A stretch of 49,618 nt of DNA from Actinomycetes bacterium (GTDB taxonomy: Bacteria > Actinomycetota > Actinomycetes > Actinomycetales > Actinomycetaceae): contig JAEWEQ010000054.1 of assembly GCA_023389315.1 (NCBI GenBank), forward strand, positions 1-49,618, in the 5' to 3' direction. Made by a program: the position numbers and the translations under genes. Below, in pieces: positions 1 through 7,368 of this stretch (position 1 is its first letter; the number at the start of each line of letters is the position of its first letter). The notes under the pieces are model-generated. The model searched no databases and was not told the origin of the DNA. It worked only from the letters and a program-made list of their open reading frames with translations.

Positions 1-265
1 CGAGGGCGGTCAGCGCGTCGTCCTTATCAATGGGCGCGAATACCGCTTGCGGTACTACCCGGTAGTTTCCGGCATCGGTGGAGTATATTCCGCGCGCCAA
101 AGTGGTGAAGTCCAGTTCCCCGCGGACTTTTCCACGCAATTTCGCCGCTAACTGTGCCATCACCGGGTCGGTGGGGGTGTTATTGTCGGGGTTTCCTGTG
201 TATAGGCTGGCGAAGCTGCAGGAGTCAGGTTGGTCGTCGTTGGTCGCCCGGGGATGGTTCGTCAT
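1..265 (-). CDS. FAD-binding oxidoreductase, N-terminal fragment (runs off the window)
   Basis: This is the first 88 codons of a gene that continues beyond position 1. The ATG reads on the minus strand at 263-265. The visible protein has a short variable head, then VRGELDF, LARGIYSTDAGNYRVVP and a segment ending in DKDDALTAL. That layout (R-G-E, then a YSTDAxxY block, then a proline-rich entry into the FAD-binding fold) is typical of the start of large FAD-linked oxidases of the GlcD / D-lactate dehydrogenase / YdiJ type, which oxidise 2-hydroxy acids. The family is inferred from the N-terminus alone. The substrate, and any C-terminal Fe-S domain, lie outside the window. No ribosome-binding site is strong enough to be decisive. 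Confidence 0.65.
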   Translation of the reverse strand, partial: MTNHPRATNDDQPDSCSFASLYTGNPDNNTPTDPVMAQLAAKLRGKVRGELDFTTLARGIYSTDAGNYRVVPQAVFAPIDKDDALTAL

Positions 266-365
266 AACGATAGTTTGCCACGCGCTGGCGAGAGCGGGGG
301 ACACTCACCACGTTGTGGAAGTATCCCCATTTGGTGGTTTGCGTTCAGATTCGGCGCCGGTGGCT

Positions 366-385
366 CCGCCCGCTATCGGGGGCGG
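366..385 (-). terminator. Weak stem-loop downstream of the small membrane protein gene
   Basis: A 6-bp GC-only stem (CCGCCC at 366-371, GGGCGG at 380-385) lies just past the stop of the minus-strand gene ending at 391. There is no T-run, so it is only a plausible terminator. Confidence 0.3.
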
Positions 386-390
386 TAAGT

Positions 391-837
391 TCAGGGCAGC
401 GGGCTATCGAACCGGCGGCTTGCTAAGGCGTAACAAGCAATGGAGGTTATGAGGAGCACGCCCCCCGTCAGCACAGTACCGACGGCCCCTAGGATCCCCA
501 GAGAATAGGCAGTCTCGTTGAATTTTTGGGTTTCTTCCGCGCTCAGGTCGAGACTGGATGCAGACAGAGTAGGCAAAACGATCCACATAAACATTCCGAC
601 GGCGAACGCGATGCCGGCCAAGGTGTGAAGTATGCGCGCCACTATATGAACTCGCTGCAGCCAGACAGCCACCACCGATACCAGTGCGAGGACGCCAGCG
701 ACCGCGTACAGCACGAGGTACACCATCACCGCGCGATCAGACACGAAGCCCGACAGCAGGCCGGCGAAAACAAAGTAGGCGATGAGAACCGCGGCGGGGC
801 AGGCTCCCAGCAAAATCACCGAATGCCGAGTGCGCAT
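391..837 (-). CDS. Small four-helix membrane protein, function unknown
   Basis: A 148-residue protein with four hydrophobic segments (about residues 7-30, 37-60, 67-92 and 112-138). A short polar stretch near residues 95-108 (DLSAEETQKFNE) lies between helices 3 and 4. The ATG at 837 is preceded by a clear GGAGAGG about 4 bases upstream, which supports this start. I recognise no family signature. It stands alone between the oxidase fragment and ppdK on the same strand, with a stem-loop after it. Function cannot be assigned beyond integral membrane protein. Confidence 0.75.
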   Translation of the reverse strand: MRTRHSVILLGACPAAVLIAYFVFAGLLSGFVSDRAVMVYLVLYAVAGVLALVSVVAVWLQRVHIVARILHTLAGIAFAVGMFMWIVLPTLSASSLDLSAEETQKFNETAYSLGILGAVGTVLTGGVLLITSIACYALASRRFDSPLP

Positions 838-905
838 GATTCCTCTCCTTCACTTTTGTAACAAGGTTATCGGACAGATCGTATGGGTGCCGACCGAAAT
901 AACAA

Positions 906-943
906 AGGCGCCTGGCCAGCATTCTCATGCCAGCCAGGCGCCT
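906..943 (-). terminator. Terminator hairpin downstream of ppdK
   Basis: An 11-bp perfect inverted repeat (AGGCGCCTGGC at 906-916 with its complement at 933-943) sits about 60 bases after the ppdK stop. No U-tract follows, as is common in high-GC actinobacteria. Confidence 0.65.
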
Positions 944-1001
944 CGGTTAGCCTACGCAGCTAAGGACACGAACGTCCTCGCCGCTAAGGTACGACCACCA
1001 A

Positions 1002-3710
1002 CTACTCGGCGTCTTCCATCACCACTGCGCGACCAGCCTCCAGACGGGCAACCGGCACACGGAACGGGGAGCAGGAAACGTAGTCCAGTCCGGTCTTGTG
1101 GAAGAAGTGGATGGAGTCCGGGTCGCCACCGTGCTCACCGCACACACCCAGCTTGATTTCGGGCTTGGTGGAGCGAGAACGCTGCACGCCTTCCTCCACC
1201 ACGCGGCCCACGCCGTGCTGGTCGATGGTCTCGAACGGAGACACACCGAAGACGGATTCTTCGATGTACTTGGGGAAGAACACGCCCTCGACGTCGTCGC
1301 GGGAGAAGCCCCACACCGTTTGGGTCAGGTCGTTAGTGCCGAAGGAGAAGAAGTCTGATTCGCGAGCCAAGTCCTCCGCGGTCATGGCGGCGCGCGGCAA
1401 CTCGATCATGGCGCCAATGTGGATGTCGATTTCCACCCCGGCCTTCTCCAGTTCCTCCGCCACGATCTTCTCAGCTTCCGCACGGATCAAGGCGAGTTCA
1501 CGCACCGACCCAACCAGGGGAACCATGATCTCCGGCTGCGGATCCAGGCCTTCCTTCTTCAGGTCGCAAGCTGCCTGCACCAGGGCGCGTATCTGCAGAT
1601 CGAACAAGCCCGGCAGGTAAATGCCCAGGCGCACGCCGCGCAACCCCAGCATCGGGTTGGCTTCGTGAATACGGCGCACCGCTTCCAGCATGGCTTCGTC
1701 AGCCTCATCAACCTTACCGTCGGTGGCCTTCGCGACCGCGACCTTCACCTCCAGGTCGGTGAGGCTGGGCAGGAACTCGTGCAGCGGCGGGTCGATCAAG
1801 CGCACCGTCATGGGCTTGCCGTCGAGCACGCGCAGCATCTGCGCGAAGTCGCCCTTCTGTAGTTCTTCGAGGGCGTCGAAGGCGCTCTGGCGCTCATCGG
1901 AGCCCGGCTCCGATAGGATCACACGCTCAATTAGGGCGCGGCGCGACCCCAGGAACATGTGCTCGGTACGACACAGCCCAATGCCCTCAGCACCGAACTC
2001 AAGGGCGCGTTCAGAGTCCTCCGGGGTGTCCGCATTGGCGCGTACCTGCAGACGACGTTTAGCGTCCGCATGCTGCAAAATACGGTCCACGGATTCCACC
2101 AGTTCACGCATCTGATCGTCGTCACCAGCAGCCGTGAGGCCCGCTTCCAGGCCCTTCGACAGGTAGGTGGTGACCACGGAGTCCACTACCGGCACGTCAC
2201 CGATGAAGACTTCACCGGTAGTGCCGTCGATGGCGATAATGTCGCCGGCCTTGAGGACGCGATCTGCGCATGCCACGGTCTTGGCGTCCGCATCCACGCG
2301 CAACTGCTCAGCTCCCACCACGCAGGTCTTACCCATGCCGCGTGCTACTACCGCCGCGTGGGAGGTCTTACCACCGCGAGCGGTCAGCACGCCCTCGGCG
2401 GCAACCATGCCAGGCAGGTCTTCGGGGTTGGTTTCACGGCGCACCAGGATGCACTTGCGGCCAGCGGCAGCGGCGCCTTCGGCGTCCTCGTTGTTGAACA
2501 CGATCTCACCTACCGCGGCGCCCGGGGAGGCAGCCATGGCGCGGGTGAACAGTTCCTTCTGCGCGGAGTCGTCGAACTGGGGGAACATCAGCTGGGTCAG
2601 CTGCGCACCGGTGACGCGCTCCAGAGCTTCATCCTTGGTGATGAGCTTTTCGTCCACCAGCTGGGTGGCGACGCGGAAGGCCGCCGCCGCGGTGCGCTTA
2701 CCCACGCGGGTTTGCAGCATCCACAGTTTGCCGCGCTCGATGGTGAACTCAATGTCACACAGGTCCTGGTAGTGGGTCTCCAGCTTACGCATGATGCCGA
2801 GCAGTTCTTCGTAGGACTTCTCGTCGTGGTCCCCCAGGGTCGCCAGGGCTTCGGTGTTGCGGATACCGGCTACCACGTCCTCGCCCTGAGCGTTCATCAG
2901 GTAGTCGCCGTAGACGCCCGAGTGCCCGGTGGAGGGGTCGCGGGTGAAGCACACGCCGGTGCCGGAGGTATCCCCCATGTTGCCGAACACCATGGTCTGT
3001 ACGTTCACCGCGGTGCCCAGGGATTCGCTGATGCGTTCGCGGCGGCGGTAGATCTTAGCGCGCTCGGTGTTCCAGGAGCGGAACACGGCCTCCACGCCCA
3101 GGTCCAGCTGTTCGCGCGGGTCCTGGGGGAAGTCGCGGCCGGTTTCTTCCTTCACGATCTGCTTGAAGGTCTCTACCAGGCCCTTGAGGTCCTCGGCGGT
3201 GAGTTCGTAGTCGTAGTGAACGCCCTTTTCTTCTTTCAGGGCGTCGAGGGCGTCGGAGAAGCCGTCACCTTCGATGCCGAGGACGGTCTTGCCGAACATT
3301 TGGATGAGGCGGCGGTAGGAGTCCCAAGCGAAGCGTTCGTCCTCGGCGATCTTCGCGAGGCCCTGGACGGATTCGTCGTTCAGGCCAATGTTGAGGACGG
3401 TTTCCATCATGCCGGGCATGGAGAACTTCGCGCCCGAACGTACCGATACCAGCAGCGGGTTTTCCGCGTCGCCAAGGCGACGACCAATGACGTCTTCCAC
3501 ACCCCGCAGGTGCTTGGTGACTTCGGTTGCCAGTTCCTCGGGTACTTCACCGCGCTTGAGGTATTCGCGGCAAGCGTCGGTGGTGATGGTGAACCCCGGG
3601 GGGACGGGCAGACCTAGTTTCGTCATTTCCGCGAGGTTGGCGCCTTTACCACCAAGGAGGTCTTTCATTTCCTTGTCGCCCTCGGAGAAATCGTAGACGT
3701 ACTTGACCAT
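1002..3710 (-). CDS. ppdK: Pyruvate, phosphate dikinase
   Basis: Interconverts pyruvate + ATP + Pi with phosphoenolpyruvate + AMP + PPi in the cytoplasm, linking glycolysis to PEP supply and often run glycolytically with PPi in fermentative bacteria. The 902 residues match the family length of about 870-900. The N-terminal nucleotide-binding domain opens with GGKGANLAEM. The central swivelling domain holds the phosphohistidine motif GGKTSHAAVVARGMGK (the His is near residue 455). The C-terminal PEP/pyruvate barrel has GLCRTEHMFL and LGVCGEHGGDP, which carries the catalytic Cys. The ATG at 3710 has AGAGG about 9 bases upstream. It is apparently monocistronic, with a hairpin after it. No PPDK regulatory protein gene is visible nearby. 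Confidence 0.97.
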   Translation of the reverse strand: MVKYVYDFSEGDKEMKDLLGGKGANLAEMTKLGLPVPPGFTITTDACREYLKRGEVPEELATEVTKHLRGVEDVIGRRLGDAENPLLVSVRSGAKFSMPGMMETVLNIGLNDESVQGLAKIAEDERFAWDSYRRLIQMFGKTVLGIEGDGFSDALDALKEEKGVHYDYELTAEDLKGLVETFKQIVKEETGRDFPQDPREQLDLGVEAVFRSWNTERAKIYRRRERISESLGTAVNVQTMVFGNMGDTSGTGVCFTRDPSTGHSGVYGDYLMNAQGEDVVAGIRNTEALATLGDHDEKSYEELLGIMRKLETHYQDLCDIEFTIERGKLWMLQTRVGKRTAAAAFRVATQLVDEKLITKDEALERVTGAQLTQLMFPQFDDSAQKELFTRAMAASPGAAVGEIVFNNEDAEGAAAAGRKCILVRRETNPEDLPGMVAAEGVLTARGGKTSHAAVVARGMGKTCVVGAEQLRVDADAKTVACADRVLKAGDIIAIDGTTGEVFIGDVPVVDSVVTTYLSKGLEAGLTAAGDDDQMRELVESVDRILQHADAKRRLQVRANADTPEDSERALEFGAEGIGLCRTEHMFLGSRRALIERVILSEPGSDERQSAFDALEELQKGDFAQMLRVLDGKPMTVRLIDPPLHEFLPSLTDLEVKVAVAKATDGKVDEADEAMLEAVRRIHEANPMLGLRGVRLGIYLPGLFDLQIRALVQAACDLKKEGLDPQPEIMVPLVGSVRELALIRAEAEKIVAEELEKAGVEIDIHIGAMIELPRAAMTAEDLARESDFFSFGTNDLTQTVWGFSRDDVEGVFFPKYIEESVFGVSPFETIDQHGVGRVVEEGVQRSRSTKPEIKLGVCGEHGGDPDSIHFFHKTGLDYVSCSPFRVPVARLEAGRAVVMEDAE

Positions 3711-3965
3711 TCGTTGGCCTCTACTTTCTGTTGTTCGGATTCGTTCCGCGTCAGTGCGGCGACTGCGCGCACACTGTGGCCCATCTTACCAAAAGTAGGC
3801 CCTATGACCTACCCATATACGATTCTGGGTTGTGCAAAACCCGCCGGTTTCACAGGGAGCTTCCCGCAGTTTCACGAGGACGGTGCGCAGCGTTGGCAGC
3901 AGCCAGGCCAGGTCCGAACCTGGCCGGTCCCAGCGCGGCGCCATCGGCACCGCGCCATTGCTGGC

Positions 3966-4006
3966 AGCGCCGCCTTCCCAAGCGGCAGGGCCGCTGCCGC
4001 GGCGCT
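3966..4006 (-). terminator. Two-tier stem-loop downstream of the first sulfatase
   Basis: Outer arms AGCGCCGC (3966-3973) and GCGGCGCT (3999-4006) enclose an inner AGCGG/CCGCT hairpin. It starts 4 bases beyond the sulfatase stop at 4010. The remainder of the gap between ppdK and this gene (3711-3965, about 255 bases) holds the ppdK leader and promoter zone and one copy of the CGAGGACG octamer at 3875-3882. I see no gene in it. Confidence 0.5.
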
Positions 4007-4009
4007 ACC

Positions 4010-5440
4010 TCAGTGATTGCCGTCGTTACAGGCCCCACCCTGTTTGAAACCGTCCTCGCCGCGTGCGCGCCAGTTCGGGTGGATCTGCCCCAAGCCACGC
4101 ACCGGCAACTCCCACCCGTCATGCTGGGCGGTGGCGTGCGCGGTGAACCAGGTGCGCAGGGTTTCACTCAACTCCTCTTGCACTTGGGCATAACCCTCAT
4201 CGCCCGCCAAGTTCTGCCGCTCCTCGGGGTCGTTTTCCAGGTCGTACAGTTCGGTCGGACCTTCGAAACGCTGCACCAGTTTCCACTGGCCGGAACGAAT
4301 CATGCGGCCCCCACCGTACTCGTCAAACACCCCCACCGGGTCGTCACTGCCACGGTATTTGCCCGCTTCCAGCAGGGAATGGCCGGCGCGTTTAGGATCG
4401 GCCGGGGGCGTGGCTCCGGCGATGTCGCAAATGGTGGGGAAGAAACTGGTGGCCGAAATGTGGTCATCGACTTGTGCGGGCAAGTCGATTTGGTCGCGCA
4501 GTGCGTCGGGCACATCAATGACGAAGGGCACGCGGACGGAGTTTTCAAAGAAGTTCAGCGGCCAAGTGCCGTTACCTTTACCCCAAATCCCGTGGTGGCC
4601 GCAGGAAAAACCGTTATCAGCCATGTAAATCAACACGGTGTTATCGCTCATGCCTCGCTCTTCCAAGGCTTCCCGCACGCGACCAATTAGGCGGTCCACG
4701 CCGGTAAGAGAGGCGCAGTAACCGGTCAGCGGAGTGATGGGATCAGCGAAAGCGTAAGCGAAGTGCTTCGAGCGGGGCTCCACCCACGGGTGGGGTTCCT
4801 CGCGTGGCACGGAGGGGAAGTCACAGTCGGCGTAGACCTCTAGCAGGTCATCGGGGTGGTTGTCCGCGTCCCACGGGTCGTGAGGCGCGGTTGTGGCGAC
4901 GTGGAGGAAGAAGGGGGCGTCACTGACGTAGTTGCGGATGAAATCCACTGCGCGGGAGGCCACCGCGTCGGTGAAGTACTCCGGTTCGGTGGTGGGTTGA
5001 CCGTCCTCGTCCCAAATGGGTGCGTTGTAGTAGGGCCCTCCCCCGTACTGGTGGGCGTACCAGGACACGTAACCGGGGGCGGGCTCACTGGAGTCACCCA
5101 CGTGCCATTTCCCGGTCAGGGCACACTGGTAGCCAGCCCCCGCCAGCACCGCCGGCAAAGTAGTGACGTCGTCCAGGTAAATGTCGGGTTTGGCCTGCGG
5201 GTGGCGAGTGCCGATCAGCCAGTCTTGCACGCCGTGAGCTGAGGGCATCCGCCCGGTCAGCAGCGAAGCCCGCGCCGGTGAACACACCGGGGAGGCGCAG
5301 TAGAAGTTGTTAAACACGGTGCCGTGGTCAGCCATCTGCTGCAGTTGCGGCATCTGCAACTCCGGCATCAGCCAGGGCACCGCCCAGGGGCCTTGATCGT
5401 CGGTGAGTATGAAAACAATGTTCGGGCGGCTGTGTTTCAC
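4010..5440 (-). CDS. Type I sulfatase, cytoplasmic (formylglycine-dependent)
   Basis: Hydrolyses a sulfate ester, probably on an imported sulfated sugar. I chose the GTG at 5438-5440 because it has a GGAGG 6 bases upstream; in-frame sequence upstream of it looks unlike family N-termini. The 476-residue protein starts MKHSRPNIVFILTDDQGPW. Asp14-Asp15 are metal ligands. The Cys-type sulfatase motif CSPAR places the residue converted to formylglycine at Cys53, followed by SLLTGRMPSAHG. Further motifs are GKWHVGD and TAPHDPWD, plus the late block YMADNGFSCGHHG. There is no signal peptide, so it should act inside the cell. It lies 91 bases after pdxT on the same strand. It is clearly paralogous to the sulfatase at 12863 and the pseudogene at 10396. 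The sulfated substrate cannot be read from sequence. No formylglycine-generating enzyme is in the window. Confidence 0.93.
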   Translation of the reverse strand: MKHSRPNIVFILTDDQGPWAVPWLMPELQMPQLQQMADHGTVFNNFYCASPVCSPARASLLTGRMPSAHGVQDWLIGTRHPQAKPDIYLDDVTTLPAVLAGAGYQCALTGKWHVGDSSEPAPGYVSWYAHQYGGGPYYNAPIWDEDGQPTTEPEYFTDAVASRAVDFIRNYVSDAPFFLHVATTAPHDPWDADNHPDDLLEVYADCDFPSVPREEPHPWVEPRSKHFAYAFADPITPLTGYCASLTGVDRLIGRVREALEERGMSDNTVLIYMADNGFSCGHHGIWGKGNGTWPLNFFENSVRVPFVIDVPDALRDQIDLPAQVDDHISATSFFPTICDIAGATPPADPKRAGHSLLEAGKYRGSDDPVGVFDEYGGGRMIRSGQWKLVQRFEGPTELYDLENDPEERQNLAGDEGYAQVQEELSETLRTWFTAHATAQHDGWELPVRGLGQIHPNWRARGEDGFKQGGACNDGNH

Positions 5441-5531
5441 CGTTGCCTCCTTAATTGGGGTGCCAAGTGCCCGCACCGTTGGGGTTGTCGCGGCGGCACT
5501 GTCCTCTTCCACGATATACCCGTCGCCGCGC

Positions 5532-6152
5532 TTAAGCTACGACGTTTTCTAGGAACCAGCGGTGAATGGTGTCCCCGTCCAGTTCGGGGTGGAACGCCAG
5601 TGCCACTTGGTTGCCATAGCGTACCGCCACGTCCTTGCCGTCCACCGTCGCGAGGACGTCCACGCCCTCGCCAATTTCGGCAGCGTAGGGGGCGCGGATG
5701 AAGGTGGCTTCGACGCTGCCCAGCCCCGCGAACTCGGTATGAGTTTTGAAGCTACCCAGTTGGCGCCCGTAGGCGTTGCGCTCCACCGTCACCGGCATGG
5801 TGGCGAAGGTCGGGTACTGGGCGGTGAACTGCGCGTGGCGCGCGGGCACCCCGGAGCCTTGTCCTTCGCGCACGTCCTCGGCCAGCAAAATCATGCCCGC
5901 ACAGGTCGCGAGGACGGGAGTGCCAGCTTCGATTTGTTCGCGCAGCGGCTGGTAAACCCCTAAGTCGTGCAGAAGTTTGCGTTGCGCGGTGGATTCGCCG
6001 CCGGGCAGCACCAGGGCATCGAAGTCCTCCAGGTTGCTGGCTTGGCGGATTTCGATTACTTCGCATCCCAGGTCGCGCAGCAGGCGGGTGTGTTCAGCGA
6101 AGGCACCTTGCACGGCGAGGACGCCGACGGTGGGTTGGTTGGTTTGCGTCAT
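5532..6152 (-). CDS. pdxT: Pyridoxal 5'-phosphate synthase glutaminase subunit
   Basis: Class I-like glutamine amidotransferase that supplies ammonia to PdxS for ribose-5-phosphate-dependent PLP synthesis. The 206 residues carry every diagnostic element: VLAVQGAFAEH at the start, PGGESTAQRK, the nucleophile Cys84 in ATCAGM, and the catalytic His/Glu pair in AFHPEL near the end. The usual motif reads GGESTT, so the Ala56 is a mild variant. It lies downstream of pdxS on the same strand, separated by a 160-base spacer that holds a hairpin and a tandem 15-bp repeat. The nearest Shine-Dalgarno-like AGGA is part of the last repeat unit, about 15 bases from the ATG, which is unusually far. Confidence 0.96.
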   Translation of the reverse strand: MTQTNQPTVGVLAVQGAFAEHTRLLRDLGCEVIEIRQASNLEDFDALVLPGGESTAQRKLLHDLGVYQPLREQIEAGTPVLATCAGMILLAEDVREGQGSGVPARHAQFTAQYPTFATMPVTVERNAYGRQLGSFKTHTEFAGLGSVEATFIRAPYAAEIGEGVDVLATVDGKDVAVRYGNQVALAFHPELDGDTIHRWFLENVVA

Positions 6153-6164
6153 AGTCAGTCAGGT

Positions 6165-6239
6165 GGTTCCTAAAGTGGGGGTTCCTAAAGCGGTGGCTTA
6201 TAAAGCCGAGGTTCCTAAAGCGGGGGTTCCTAAAGCGGG
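6165..6239. repeat. Five tandem 15-bp units between pdxS and pdxT
   Basis: Units at 6165-6179, 6180-6194, 6195-6209, 6210-6224 and 6225-6239 follow the consensus GGTTCCTAAAGCGGG, with a partial sixth unit to 6249. Unit 3 differs so that it becomes a small palindrome, GGCTTATAAAGCC. On the transcribed minus strand each normal unit contains TTTAGGAACC, that is, an AGGA core, giving a ladder of Shine-Dalgarno-like sites ahead of pdxT. Confidence 0.9.
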
Positions 6240-6250
6240 GGGCTAAAAGT

Positions 6251-6303
6251 TCGAGCAGGCCCATCCGTTCCGCTGGGCGCGGAGGTCGGCGGAGCCTGCT
6301 CGA
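6251..6303 (-). terminator. Intercistronic hairpin between pdxS and pdxT
   Basis: A perfect 10-bp inverted repeat (TCGAGCAGGC at 6251-6260, its complement at 6294-6303) encloses a smaller TCCGC/GCGGA hairpin. It lies 10 bases after the pdxS stop. It could attenuate read-through or protect the pdxS 3' end, which fits PdxS being needed in similar or higher amounts than PdxT. Confidence 0.55.
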
Positions 6304-6312
6304 GGTGGATCA

Positions 6313-7203
6313 TTACTGGCCGCGTTCAGCCATCAGGACCGCGATTTCGCTGGGGTTGATACCCACCATCGCTTCACCCAGGCCGGTAGAAACTTCCGCC
6401 AGCAGCTTGGCGTCGGTGTAGTTGGTGACGGCCGCGACGATAGCCTTGGCGCGTTTAGCGGGGTCACCGGACTTGAAGATACCGGAGCCGACGAATACGC
6501 CCTCGGCCCCCAACTGCATCATGAGGGCAGCGTCAGCGGGAGTGGCAACGCCGCCGGCAGCGAAGTTAACCACCGGGAGTTTACCTTCGCGGTGAACTTC
6601 CAACACCAGTTCGTAGGGCACCTGCAGTTGCTTGGCGGCTTCGAACAGTTCGTCCTCGCGCATGGAAACCAGGCTTTGGATCTGGGCCTGCATTTTACGC
6701 ATGTGGGTGACGGCTTGGACCACGTCCCCGGTGCCGGGCTCACCCTTGGTGCGAATCATGGTGGCGCCTTCTTGGATGCGGCGCAGGGCTTCACCCAGGT
6801 CTTTGGCGCCGCACACGAACGGCACGTTGAACTTGGTTTTGTCGATGTGGTAGACGTCGTCGGCGGGGCTGAGTACTTCGGATTCGTCGATGTAGTCGAT
6901 CTCGATGGCTTCCAGCAGCTGGGCTTCCACGAAGTGGCCGATGCGGCACTTGGCCATCACCGGGATGGATACGGCCTCTTGAATGCCTTTGATCATGCCC
7001 GGGTCTGACATACGGGAGATCCCTCCGGCGGCGCGAATGTCCGCGGGGATGCGTTCTAGGGCCATGACGGCGCAGGCGCCAGCTTCTTGGGCGATCTCAG
7101 CCTGTTCGGGGGTGGTGACGTCCATGATGACGCCGCCCTTGAGCATTTGCGCCAGTTGGCGGTTGAGGGCTACGCGGTCGGCGGGAGAAGTCGTTTCAGT
7201 CAT
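6313..7203 (-). CDS. pdxS: Pyridoxal 5'-phosphate synthase, PdxS/SNZ subunit
   Basis: Condenses ribose 5-phosphate, glyceraldehyde 3-phosphate and ammonia into PLP, working in a complex with PdxT. The start at 7203 is chosen because AGGA lies about 6 bases upstream and the protein then opens with MTETTSPADRVA and the conserved LAQMLKGGVIMDVTTPEQ; a longer in-frame reading adds residues unlike the family. The 296-residue TIM barrel shows RIPADIRAAGGISRMSDP, the SEVLSPADDVYHI block and the phosphate-binding GAEGVFVGSGIFKS. It is highly conserved and unmistakable. It shares a 165-base upstream region with a divergent MFS gene. Confidence 0.98.
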   Translation of the reverse strand: MTETTSPADRVALNRQLAQMLKGGVIMDVTTPEQAEIAQEAGACAVMALERIPADIRAAGGISRMSDPGMIKGIQEAVSIPVMAKCRIGHFVEAQLLEAIEIDYIDESEVLSPADDVYHIDKTKFNVPFVCGAKDLGEALRRIQEGATMIRTKGEPGTGDVVQAVTHMRKMQAQIQSLVSMREDELFEAAKQLQVPYELVLEVHREGKLPVVNFAAGGVATPADAALMMQLGAEGVFVGSGIFKSGDPAKRAKAIVAAVTNYTDAKLLAEVSTGLGEAMVGINPSEIAVLMAERGQ

Positions 7204-7323
7204 GGTGATCCTGTTCCCTATTTGCGGTGTTTGTGCTTTTACTAGAAAGCCTACCACCGGGTGCAAAATCGCCAACGCGCCGTCCAGTCATTGACCGGAG
7301 CACCGTCCTCGTACCACATGAAT

Positions 7324-7338
7324 AACAAGTGACTTGTT
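7324..7338. promoter_or_regulatory. Palindrome overlapping the MFS promoter -35
   Basis: A 7-bp inverted repeat with a single central base (AACAAGT, G, ACTTGTT) covers the -35 of the MFS promoter in the pdxS/MFS divergent region. It is a candidate operator for an unidentified regulator. Confidence 0.45.
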
Positions 7339-7362
7339 TCACGTTCTTAACGGTCCTACGAT
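7334..7362 (+). promoter_or_regulatory. Predicted promoter of the MFS gene, probably leaderless
   Basis: TTGTTT (7334-7339), a 17-base spacer, then TACGAT (7357-7362). Only 6 bases separate the -10 from the ATG at 7369, so transcription should start at or next to the start codon. No good Shine-Dalgarno precedes the ATG, consistent with leaderless translation. Confidence 0.5.
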
Positions 7363-7368
7363 TGGAAT

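Noticed and set aside
1959..3617. Long plus-strand open frame (552 codons) opposite ppdK
   Set aside because: It is a shadow of the strongly conserved ppdK reading frame. It has no ribosome-binding site and its protein is low-complexity.
3731..4690. Plus-strand 319-codon frame opposite the first sulfatase
   Set aside because: It spans the ppdK leader and the antisense of a clear sulfatase. No family features.
6165..6246. VPKAG peptide repeat encoded on the plus strand
   Set aside because: The frame is the antisense of pdxT extended through the 15-bp repeats; the repeats are better read as an untranslated spacer on the minus strand.
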